A stretch of DNA of 17,072 bases, from the NCBI GenBank assembly GCA_032229885.1, contig JAVYAJ010000413.1, positions 1 through 17,072 of the forward strand, written 5' to 3'. Both the position numbers and the translations under genes were made by a program. The notes beneath the pieces were generated by a model. The model saw only the letters and a program-made list of their open reading frames with translations. It ran no database searches and was not told the origin of the DNA. Shown piece by piece: positions 7,778-14,743 of this stretch. The DNA comes from Anammoximicrobium sp032229885 (GTDB lineage Bacteria; Planctomycetota; Planctomycetia; Pirellulales; Pirellulaceae). How positions within the stretch are numbered: the stretch's first letter is position 1; every line of letters begins with the position of its first letter.

Positions 7778-7804
7778 GTGCCCGTAAACCGTGTTTTCGG
7801 GCAC
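7778..7804. repeat. Strong 27-nt hairpin upstream of ccsA
   Basis: GTGCCCG (7778-7784) pairs with CGGGCAC (7798-7804). Inside, after a T-T mismatch, AAAC (7786-7789) pairs with GTTT (7793-7796), leaving a three-base loop CGT. That gives 11 pairs in 27 nt. It lies about 180 bp before the ccsA start and has no U-tract after it, so a regulatory or structural role is more likely than termination. Confidence 0.6.
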
Positions 7805-7817
7805 TGTCTCCGCGGTG

Positions 7818-7849
7818 CGGCGACCTCGCGCTCGGCTACGGGCTCGCCG
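7818..7849. repeat. 6-bp inverted repeat with long loop
   Basis: CGGCGA (7818-7823) pairs with TCGCCG (7844-7849) across a 20-nt loop. It lies directly after the stronger hairpin at 7778-7804 and may form part of the same folded leader. In DNA this GC-rich, a stem this short can arise by chance. Confidence 0.3.
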
Positions 7850-7984
7850 GACCGCAATAACCTTGGCAACGGTCAGGCCCAAATGAACCGCAGTGGAGAA
7901 CATGCCCGTCGGCGCGCGTAGTCGCTTTCGGGAGTGTTGCGCAGCCTGTGCCGTCGCGGCATCATGCGTCCGAGACGTCACCTC

Positions 7985-8893
7985 ATGCCTGGTTTTTCCC
8001 TGACCAACGTCCATCTGTCCTGTTTTGTCGCCAGCTATGCCGCGGCGCTGCTGCTCGAGCTGTTCCGCGTCGTGCTGCGCGCGCCAGCTCGGATCTTCGG
8101 GACACTCAGCTTTACCGGCGCCGGCGTCTTCGCTCAGACGATCTACATCGCGCTGCGCACCACCCCGAATTCCAGTCATGCACCGCCGCTGTCCGGTTGG
8201 TTCGACTGGCTATTGTTGGTGGCTTGGGGGCTGGCCATCATGTATCTGATCCTGACGATTCGTCGTCGCGAGGCTGCGTATGGCGTGTTCATGCTGCCCC
8301 TGGTGTTGCTGCTGATCGCGGTTGCCACGCTGTTCCGCGAGGCCGAGCCTTTCCCGCGCGGCGAGGCTCTGTACGTGTGGGGCATGCTGCACGGAGCCGC
8401 GTTGCTGTTGGGATTGGTGGTCGCGTTGGTTGGATTCATCCTGGGGGTGATGTACCTGATCCAGTCGCGCCGGCTGAAGATGAAAATACGGTCGCAGGAC
8501 GGCCTGAAGATGCCCAGTCTCGAGTGGCTACAGCAGGCGGCTCGGAAAGCGCAACTGAGTTCGTCGTGGATGATCGGCGCCGGCTTGCTGGCCGGAGTGA
8601 TGATGAACGTTTTACAAGGCCCAGACGGCTTGCCCTGGACAGACCCCGTCGTCTGGACGTCCGGGCTGCTGTTGGCGTGGTTGATCGCCGTGCTGAAATT
8701 CGAGTCGTCGCGCCGGCCCGCTCAGCACGCCCGCACCGTGGTGTATTTGACGTTGGCCAACTTTGTCGTGCTCGCGGCGGTCTTGGCTGCCGTGCTGCTC
8801 GCTCCGTCGCGCCATGCCAATTCGCAGACCCAGGCTGTTGGCGTTGTTCCATCATACGGCGCCGCGCAGCCGGTGGGCGGAGGAGCGTTATGA
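7985..8893 (+). CDS. ccsA: CcsA/HemX-like cytochrome c assembly membrane protein
   Basis: 302-residue integral membrane protein of the cytochrome c assembly family (CcsA/HemX type), which handles heme at the membrane for cytochrome c maturation or modulates HemA. About eight membrane segments are visible, near residues 12-30, 38-57, 73-91, 99-116, 132-158, 193-210, 222-238 and 254-273. The central part GMLHGAALLLGLVVALVGFI (133-152) with His136 followed by YLIQSRRLK matches the HemX-type pattern. WTDPVVW (218-224) is a degenerate form of the tryptophan-rich heme-handling segment of true CcsA. The start is uncertain: GTG 7934, ATG 7964 and ATG 7985 share the frame. 7985 is chosen because the shorter protein begins close to the first membrane helix and the extra residues are Arg-rich. 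The stop overlaps the hemA start (ATGA), so the two are translationally coupled. Confidence 0.85.
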   Translation: MPGFSLTNVHLSCFVASYAAALLLELFRVVLRAPARIFGTLSFTGAGVFAQTIYIALRTTPNSSHAPPLSGWFDWLLLVAWGLAIMYLILTIRRREAAYGVFMLPLVLLLIAVATLFREAEPFPRGEALYVWGMLHGAALLLGLVVALVGFILGVMYLIQSRRLKMKIRSQDGLKMPSLEWLQQAARKAQLSSSWMIGAGLLAGVMMNVLQGPDGLPWTDPVVWTSGLLLAWLIAVLKFESSRRPAQHARTVVYLTLANFVVLAAVLAAVLLAPSRHANSQTQAVGVVPSYGAAQPVGGGAL

Positions 8894-10164
8894 GATTCCA
8901 ACTGGTCGGCTGCAGCCACCACACCGCCCCGGTGGAGATGCGCGAGCGGCTGGCGTTTTCCGCGGACCAGGCCCAGTCGGCCCTGGCCGACCTGCGGCGG
9001 CGTTTTCCAGCCGTCGAGTCGGTTCTGGTTTCGACGTGCAACCGCGTCGAACTCTACACGGCCGCCGCGGACCCGATCGCGTGCCCCACCCATCACCAAT
9101 TGGTGGAGTTCCTGGCCGGCTTTCATCGCTTGGCCGAGGCCGACATCTTTGACGCGCTGTTCGAACGGACCGGCGAGGATGCGATCCGACACTTGTTCAT
9201 GGTCGCGTCGAGCCTGGACAGCATGTTGGTGGGCGAGGCGCAGATCCTGGCGCAGGTCAAACAGGCGTACGACCTGGCCCGACTGACCAACAACGTGGGG
9301 CCGTTGACCAATGCCGCCTTTCAAGCGGCCTTGCGAGTCGCCAAACGCGTGGCCCGAGAGACCGTGATCAACCAGCGGCGCGTCAGCATTTCCAGCGTCG
9401 CCGTGTCCGACTTTGCCAAGGCGATCTTCGAACGGTTCGAAGACAAGCGAGTGCTGGTAATCGGCGCCGGCGAGATGGGCGAAGAGACGATCCGCTACCT
9501 GATCGAGGAGGGCGTGCGGCAGATCACCGTGGTCAACCGCTGCTGGGAGCGGGCGCAGCGTCTGGCCCAACAGATCGCCGCGGTTCCGCAGCGCTGGGCG
9601 GAACTGCCGCGCTTGTTGAAGGACGCCGATCTGGTCGTCTCGACGACCGGGGCGGTCGAGCCGATCTTGACCGTTCCGGCTTTTCGCCCGATCCACCAGA
9701 CGCGGACCGAAAGCCCTCTGTTCATTCTGGATCTGGCGGTCCCTCGCGATATCGAACCGGCGGTCGGCGACTTTCCGGGCGTCTATCTGTATTCGATCGA
9801 CGATCTGAAGGCCGTATGCGAGGCCAATCGACGGGAACGCGAAAAGGAGTGGCCCAAAGCGGAACGGATTGTCGCGGAAGAAACCGCCCGATTCATGAAT
9901 GAATTGGCGCACCGGGCGACTGGCCCCACCATCCAGCGGCTCAAAGCCCAGGCCGACGAGGTCAAGGGCGAAGAGCTTCGGCGGCTGTTGAATCGACTGA
10001 GCGATTTAGACGATCACAGCCGGAGCGAGATCGGCCGGTCTTTCGATCGCTTGGTCAACAAACTTCTGCATCCGCCGCTCGAGTCGCTGCGAGACGAATC
10101 CGACAGCGGAGCCTCGCATGGGCTGTTGGAAGCGTTGAAGCGGCTTTTCCAACTGACGGATTGA
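8890..10164 (+). CDS. hemA: Glutamyl-tRNA reductase
   Basis: 424-residue NADPH-dependent glutamyl-tRNA reductase, which converts Glu-tRNA(Glu) to glutamate-1-semialdehyde in the C5 pathway to heme. The catalytic domain (1-155) carries the GCSHHTAPVEMRE block (7-19) and STCNRVE (48-54) with nucleophile Cys50. SSLDSMLVGEAQILAQVKQA (107-126) is the conserved substrate-binding segment. The NADPH domain has GAGEMG (192-197) and STTGA. A helical dimerisation domain occupies about 310-424 and ends LKRLFQLTD. The length is normal for the family. The ATG at 8890 overlaps the ccsA stop by 4 nt, and GGAGGAG (8879-8885) lies 4 nt before it. Pairing with a HemX-like membrane protein is a known arrangement and suggests that tetrapyrrole entry and cytochrome maturation are expressed together. 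The rest of the heme pathway is not in the window. Confidence 0.97.
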   Translation: MRFQLVGCSHHTAPVEMRERLAFSADQAQSALADLRRRFPAVESVLVSTCNRVELYTAAADPIACPTHHQLVEFLAGFHRLAEADIFDALFERTGEDAIRHLFMVASSLDSMLVGEAQILAQVKQAYDLARLTNNVGPLTNAAFQAALRVAKRVARETVINQRRVSISSVAVSDFAKAIFERFEDKRVLVIGAGEMGEETIRYLIEEGVRQITVVNRCWERAQRLAQQIAAVPQRWAELPRLLKDADLVVSTTGAVEPILTVPAFRPIHQTRTESPLFILDLAVPRDIEPAVGDFPGVYLYSIDDLKAVCEANRREREKEWPKAERIVAEETARFMNELAHRATGPTIQRLKAQADEVKGEELRRLLNRLSDLDDHSRSEIGRSFDRLVNKLLHPPLESLRDESDSGASHGLLEALKRLFQLTD

Positions 10165-10182
10165 CCGCTCGTTTGACCGCTC
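10161..10182 (+). repeat. Short tandem repeat across the hemA stop
   Basis: TTGACCGCTC occurs at 10161-10170 and again at 10173-10182 (period 12). The first copy contains the hemA stop TGA (10162-10164); the second places another TGA in the same frame at 10174-10176, giving a back-up stop. Confidence 0.5.
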
Positions 10183-10352
10183 ATTTTGCGCGGGCGCCGC
10201 TTCCGCCCGCCACCGAACACAGACACGCGCCGGTCGAGCGAGCGAGGCGTCGATCGTAACTGGACACTGGCCGACCGAGGCCCTGCGAAACGCGGGCAAA
10301 CAGCCAATCTAAGACGGGCGGCGACGAGCAAGCGCCGACAGAAAGGATCTCC

Positions 10353-11342
10353 GTGAAGCACATCTTGGTGACCGGCGGCGCGGGATTCATCGGTTCGCAT
10401 CTGACCGAAGCCCTGTTGGCGCGCGGTGATCGCGTGACGGTCGTGGATGACGAATCCACGGGCCGCGTCGACAACTTGGCCGGCGTTCGCGAACACCCCA
10501 ACTTCGACTATATCCGCGGCGATGCCGGCGACGCGGCGCTCGTGGCGCGGGCCGTGGCGTCCGTGGACCAGGTCTACCACCTGGCGGCGGCCGTGGGCGT
10601 CGCGCTGATCGCTCGCCAACCGATGGAGACGATCGAGCGCAACATCCATCCGACCGAGCTGGTGTTGAGGGCGCTGGTCGAGCGGACCGCGCGCGGCGAA
10701 CAGGTGAAGCTGTTCCTGGCCAGCACCAGCGAAGTGTACGGCAAGAATCCCAAGCCCGAGTGGACGGAGGACGACGATCTGGTCTTCGGCGCGACAACCA
10801 AATCCCGTTGGTCTTATGGCGCGTCCAAAGCGATCGACGAGTTTCTGGCATTGGCCTGCTGGCGGCAATTTCAACTGCCGGTCGTGATCGGTCGTTTTTT
10901 CAACGTCGTGGGGCCGCGGCAGACCGGAGCGTATGGCATGGTCCTGCCGCGGTTCGTCCGCGCGGCGTTGGCCGGCCAGCCGCTGGTTGTACACGACGAC
11001 GGGCGTCAAGTCCGCTGCTTTGCCCACGTCCACGACGTGCTGAGCGCGGTCTTCGAATTGATGGAGACCGACGCCGCGCTGGGCCGGGTGTTCAACATCG
11101 GCAGCGACCAGCCGGTGTCGATCCTCGAGTTGGCCCAGCAAGTGATTCGGATCGCCCAGTCGCAATCGCCGATCCACTTTCAAAGCTACGCGGACGCTTA
11201 CGATGATGATTTCGAGGACATTCGGCGGCGCGTCCCCGTCCTGGCGCGTCTGCACGGTGCGATTCGCCACCGCAACCGGTTCGATCTCGAAGCCATCATC
11301 CGCGCAGTCATCGGCCACATCCAGGCCGAGGCGACAGGCTAA
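10353..11342 (+). CDS. NAD-dependent epimerase/dehydratase (nucleotide-sugar SDR)
   Basis: 329-residue extended short-chain dehydrogenase/reductase acting on a nucleotide sugar, probably for cell-surface glycan precursors. The NAD motif TGGAGFIG is at 7-14, with D32-D33 after strand 2. YHLAAAVGV (75-83) follows. The catalytic centre is Ser/Thr in ASTSEVYG (123-130) plus Y155xxxK159 in WSYGASKA. The substrate-side segment RFFNVVGPRQTGAYGMVLPRF (181-201) and R221-F223 are typical of UDP-glucose 4-epimerase, UDP-glucuronate decarboxylase and dTDP-glucose 4,6-dehydratase relatives. The exact substrate cannot be assigned from sequence alone. The start is GTG at 10353, with AAAGGA (10342-10347) 5 nt upstream. 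It lies 188 bp after hemA and 124 bp before the DUF4838 gene, and is probably a separate unit from ccsA-hemA. Confidence 0.9.
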   Translation: MKHILVTGGAGFIGSHLTEALLARGDRVTVVDDESTGRVDNLAGVREHPNFDYIRGDAGDAALVARAVASVDQVYHLAAAVGVALIARQPMETIERNIHPTELVLRALVERTARGEQVKLFLASTSEVYGKNPKPEWTEDDDLVFGATTKSRWSYGASKAIDEFLALACWRQFQLPVVIGRFFNVVGPRQTGAYGMVLPRFVRAALAGQPLVVHDDGRQVRCFAHVHDVLSAVFELMETDAALGRVFNIGSDQPVSILELAQQVIRIAQSQSPIHFQSYADAYDDDFEDIRRRVPVLARLHGAIRHRNRFDLEAIIRAVIGHIQAEATG

Positions 11343-11454
11343 CGCCGTACCGCACTGGGGTTCTGGATTGTCGCGCCAGTGTGCCTGTCATACGCTGGAA
11401 TGCCTAGCGGCTGTCGGCCGTCGGAGATGACGGCAGCGGGGATCACCGAAAGAA

Positions 11455-11461
11455 AAGGAGG
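11455..11461 (+). promoter_or_regulatory. Strong ribosome binding site that fixes the start of the HMA-DUF4838 gene
   Basis: AAGGAGG is a near-perfect Shine-Dalgarno, 5 nt before the GTG at 11467; a second in-frame GTG lies at 11473, 11 nt away. No other in-frame ATG or GTG with a ribosome binding site lies between the HMA part and the exported part. The HMA-like domain is therefore translated as one protein with what follows. Confidence 0.75.
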
Positions 11462-11466
11462 CGGAA

Positions 11467-14400
11467 GTGTCTGTGAAAGGCCGACAAGGGGTGGATCTGC
11501 CGATCGAAGGCATGCGTTGCGCGACCCGTGCGCATCGGGTCGAACAGGAATTCCAAACCACGCCGGACGTGCTGACAGCGACCGTCGACTTTGCGGCCAG
11601 CGACTTGGCGGCCAGCGAGGCGACGGTCCAGTATGACTCGCGTCAGCAAACGCCGCGGCAGTTGATCGCCCAAGTCGAGGACATCGGCTATGGCGTCCCC
11701 GAGGCAGCTCAGGCCCCCTCTGCGGGCCAATCCTCGCGGGGCGCCGCTGCGCTGGAAAACGCCACGCCGGGAAACGCCGCGTGTCGAAGTGCCGCGTTCC
11801 GATGCGCGGCGTTCAGGGCCGCCGCGTGTCGGTTTGCCGCACTTGCCACCGCCGCGTTCGTCGCACCTGCGTTCGCCATCGTTGCATTCGCCATAATTGC
11901 ATTGGGGCTTGTCGAGCCGGCCGAGTCGGCTCGCGCGGGCGAATTGACGCTGGGCGAGCAACAGCGGTCGGACTACCAGATCGTCGTACCGGCGCCGACC
12001 GCCAGCACCGCGATCGACGACGCGTTGGCCCAGACGGCCCGACTGTTGCAAACGGCGTTCGAGGCCAACGGGATCACCGTCCCCGTAGTGGCGGAGGACG
12101 AGCGGGATCCGGCCAAGCCTGCGATTGTCCTCGGCGACACCGCGGCGGCGCGGGCCGCGGGCGTGGATCTCGCCAACCTAGACCAGTGGGGTTACGTCCA
12201 GCGCGTGGCGGGCAAGGATGTGATCCTCGTCGGACTCGACCGGGCCAGCAAGGGGCAGACCGAAGACAAACGCCGGCCGAACTGGGACAGGTTGGGAACT
12301 GCCAAGGCGGCCGTGGATTTCGCCCGCGAGTTTTTGGGCGTGCGGTTTTTGTATCCCGACATCGCTCCGTACAACCCGCTGGCCATCGCGGCGCGGATCG
12401 ACCTGCTGACCTCGCCGGCCATCGAGTTCCTGCCTCGCTCGACCATCGCGGTCCCCGCGGATCTGGATGTTCACAAGACGCCGGTCGTGCGTTTGAATAC
12501 GGCGCATCCGGCGGGCAGCGGCTTCTACGACCTGGCGCACAATCGCTTCCCGCGCGTCGACGAGATCTTCGGCGGGCACACGTGGGAGCGGGCGATTCCG
12601 CCGGAGAAGTATTTCGACTCGCACCCGGAATATTTCGCCCTGATCAACGGGGCCCGCTTGAAGCCCGGCGGCGGCAATGCCCAGTACTGTCTGTCGAACC
12701 CCGACGTCCAAGACCTGATCTATCGCGATCTGGCCCGGTGGCTGGATCGCGGCTGGGATGCGGTGGATCTGGGCCAACCCGACGGATTCCGCCCCTGCCA
12801 ATGCCCGCAATGCGCCAAGCTGTACGGCACGGGCGACGACTGGGGCGAGAAGATCTGGATCTTCAACCTGCGCGTCGCCGAGCGCTTGCAACAATCCCAC
12901 CCCGGCCGCCAGGTGACGATGATGTCCTACATCCTCACCGCCGCGCCGCCGCGAACGTTCACGAAATTTCCCGCCAATACGTCGATCATGCTCACCGGCA
13001 CCAACGAAGAGGACATCGCGCCCTGGCAGGGCTACGAGGCGCCGCGGGGCTTCACTGGCTATATCTACAACTGGTGCCCCAATCTCGGCACGCGGTACAC
13101 GCCGATGCGGACGCCCGGATACATCGAAACCCAGGTCAAGCGGCTGGCGGCAAACCACATCCAAGCCATTCACCGCGACGGACCGGGCCAGTTGTTCGGC
13201 TTGGAAGGCCCCGTGTACTACGTCATGGGCCGGATGTTCGACGATCCCGAGCACAACCGCGCCGGCGAGCTGGTGCGCGAGTTCTGTGACGCGGCCTTTG
13301 GCGACGCCTCGCGCACGATGCAGTCGTTCTACGACCAGTTGTACGACGCCATCACCTTGTATTCCGACCATATCGGCACGCGTTGCGACGCCTGGACTTA
13401 CCAGCCCGCCGAAGGCCGGGCGCGCAAGACTGTCACCGACCCGTTCCGGCTGATCGGTTTTTTGTACACGCCCAAGCTGCTGGCCGCGCTGGACGCAGAC
13501 CTGTCGCGGGCCGAACGGATCGGCCGCTCGGCCAAGGTCAAGACGCGGCTGGCTCTGGTGCGAACCGAGTTCGAGTACGTCGAGCATCTGGCCCGCGTGG
13601 TCCATCTGTGCCACGCCTACGAACTGCTGGGCGACGCCGGCTCGCGCGATCGCCTGCTGGACGCCATCGACCAGCGCAACGCATTCATCGCCACGCTGTA
13701 TCCGCCGCGTGGGGCGCCGCGGACGCCGGGCGACTGGGCGTATACGCTGTTTCCCTTTCCCGGCCACGACGCCAACCATCTGCGCCTGGCCTACGACGGC
13801 TATCAGGAGCCCTACGCCTCTACTTGCCTCAATTGGGATACGGCGGCGATGCGCAGCGCGCCGACGCTGGGCAAACAACGTTTGCGCGTGGTCGCGGCCA
13901 ACGCCGCGGTGACCTTGGATGCCCCGCAATGGCAACAGGTCGAGTCGCACGAATTGGCCTTCATCCCGCCGTTGGCGGGCTCGCCGCGCAAGACGACGCT
14001 GCGGCTGATGTGGGACAAATCACGTCTGTACCTGCGGGCGGAGTGCGAGCTGGAACCCGGCGGCCCCGACGACTTTCCGCCGCTGGGCCGCGACCGCGAG
14101 CTGCGCGACCACGAGGCCCTGGACGTGCGCCTTGCGCCCCAACTCGCCCGCGACCTGTTCTATCGGTTCCAAGTCGGGGTCAACGCAGCGTCCCGATACG
14201 ATGCGGTCGCCGGGTTGATCACCGACGCGATGGATCCGCGCTATGGGCGCGACGATCCGACCTGGAACGGCGATTGGGAATACGAGTCTCGGGTCGACGC
14301 CGAGCCACGACGCTGGCGGGCGCTGCTGACGATTCCTTTCCAATCGCTCTCGGCCGATTCGCCCGCGCCGGGCGACGTGTGGCGAGGCAATTTTGCCCGC

Positions 14401-14517
14401 TACCATGCGCTGCCTCAGGGCAAGATCGACCGCGCCATCTGGTCGGCCACCGCGGGCGGCGCCAGCTTGGACGATCCCCTCACGTTCGGCGATCTGGTGT
14501 TCGAGGGCCAGCCGTAG
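11467..14517 (+). CDS. DUF4838 protein with N-terminal HMA-like domain and pentapeptide-like linker
   Basis: 1016-residue multidomain protein. Residues 9-78 match the HMA metal-chaperone fold (VDLPIEGMRC, TATVDFAA, LIAQVEDIGYGV), but the metal motif GMxCxxC reads GMRCATR, so only Cys18 remains. Residues 98-147 are ten five-residue units with Phe, Leu or Cys at every fifth position (106-146) preceded by Ala. The latter half is hydrophobic and ends VEPAESARA (149-157), resembling a signal peptide with a cleavage site near 157. From about 165 an alpha-glucuronidase-type N-terminal domain is likely, followed by the DUF4838 core (about 370-670; HTWERAIPPEKYFDSHPEYF, DGFRPCQCPQC, YIYNWCPNLG). A carbohydrate-binding family 9-like beta domain is likely at about 810-1012. 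A role in binding or cutting glycans outside the cytoplasm is inferred. The GTG start is fixed by a strong ribosome binding site. The HMA part would stay cytoplasmic while the rest is exported, an odd topology. Confidence 0.85.
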   Translation: MSVKGRQGVDLPIEGMRCATRAHRVEQEFQTTPDVLTATVDFAASDLAASEATVQYDSRQQTPRQLIAQVEDIGYGVPEAAQAPSAGQSSRGAAALENATPGNAACRSAAFRCAAFRAAACRFAALATAAFVAPAFAIVAFAIIALGLVEPAESARAGELTLGEQQRSDYQIVVPAPTASTAIDDALAQTARLLQTAFEANGITVPVVAEDERDPAKPAIVLGDTAAARAAGVDLANLDQWGYVQRVAGKDVILVGLDRASKGQTEDKRRPNWDRLGTAKAAVDFAREFLGVRFLYPDIAPYNPLAIAARIDLLTSPAIEFLPRSTIAVPADLDVHKTPVVRLNTAHPAGSGFYDLAHNRFPRVDEIFGGHTWERAIPPEKYFDSHPEYFALINGARLKPGGGNAQYCLSNPDVQDLIYRDLARWLDRGWDAVDLGQPDGFRPCQCPQCAKLYGTGDDWGEKIWIFNLRVAERLQQSHPGRQVTMMSYILTAAPPRTFTKFPANTSIMLTGTNEEDIAPWQGYEAPRGFTGYIYNWCPNLGTRYTPMRTPGYIETQVKRLAANHIQAIHRDGPGQLFGLEGPVYYVMGRMFDDPEHNRAGELVREFCDAAFGDASRTMQSFYDQLYDAITLYSDHIGTRCDAWTYQPAEGRARKTVTDPFRLIGFLYTPKLLAALDADLSRAERIGRSAKVKTRLALVRTEFEYVEHLARVVHLCHAYELLGDAGSRDRLLDAIDQRNAFIATLYPPRGAPRTPGDWAYTLFPFPGHDANHLRLAYDGYQEPYASTCLNWDTAAMRSAPTLGKQRLRVVAANAAVTLDAPQWQQVESHELAFIPPLAGSPRKTTLRLMWDKSRLYLRAECELEPGGPDDFPPLGRDRELRDHEALDVRLAPQLARDLFYRFQVGVNAASRYDAVAGLITDAMDPRYGRDDPTWNGDWEYESRVDAEPRRWRALLTIPFQSLSADSPAPGDVWRGNFARYHALPQGKIDRAIWSATAGGASLDDPLTFGDLVFEGQP
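11593..11618 (+). repeat. 15-bp tandem duplication inside the HMA-like domain
   Basis: GCGGCCAGCGA occurs at 11593-11603 and 11608-11618 (period 15). It encodes AASDL then AASEA between the second and third predicted strands of the HMA fold, where relatives usually have a shorter turn. Confidence 0.65.
11758..11907 (+). repeat. Ten degenerate 15-bp tandem units encoding a pentapeptide-like array
   Basis: Reading in the gene frame from 11758, each 15-bp unit encodes x-A-A-[F/L/C]-x. The units are NATPG, NAACR, SAAFR, CAAFR, AAACR, FAALA, TAAFV, APAFA, IVAFA and IIALG. The periodicity also shows in the other frames (for example TPRRE, TPRVE, VPRSD), so it is a property of the DNA. Early units carry Arg after the central residue; later units become hydrophobic. 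Confidence 0.75.
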
Positions 14518-14743
14518 CGGTAGCGTCGGAAACCCCAAGTACTGAAGTGCGGAACGGGCGGCGTCACGGGTTTCTGGAACACCGATGCCAACACGACGCG
14601 ATCATTCCCACGTGTGACGCCATCCACATTCGCGACTCGCCTCCTGACTCTTCGGTAGGCACGCGCTGTTCCCGGTCGTAGAATTGCGGGTTCACACCGT
14701 GGCACGCGGTTCGACACCGTTTATTCCGACGAGGAGACGTCCG

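Larger units (their letters stand above)
7286..7984. other. Gene-free leader region between fliA and ccsA
   Basis: About 700 bp in which no open frame looks like a protein; those present are Arg-rich shadows with no recognisable fold. The stretch is dense in inverted repeats: 7300-7320, 7330-7345, 7681-7709, 7719-7729 (TTGAG-G-CTCAA), 7778-7804 and 7818-7849. It probably holds the fliA terminator and the promoter and long leader of ccsA-hemA. A structured RNA is possible, but no known riboswitch consensus is recognised. Confidence 0.6.

Noticed and set aside
7643..8179. Minus-strand frame of 178 residues
   Set aside because: It overlaps the well-supported ccsA coding sequence and its product is low-complexity Arg/Ala/Gln sequence.
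10173..10201. TTGACC at 10173 as the -35 of a promoter for the epimerase
   Set aside because: No -10-like sequence is present at 16-18 bp; the word is explained by the 12-bp duplication across the hemA stop.
11913..11933. 7-bp inverted repeat CGAGCCG/CGGCTCG in the DUF4838 gene
   Set aside because: It lies inside coding sequence for the signal-peptide end region and is explained by codon choice in GC-rich DNA; no start site or regulatory context depends on it.
12178..13950. Long minus-strand frame (590 residues) opposite the DUF4838 gene
   Set aside because: It is a shadow of the plus-strand gene caused by GC-rich codon use; its product is Arg/Val/Gln-rich with no domain, whereas the plus frame has conserved family sequence.
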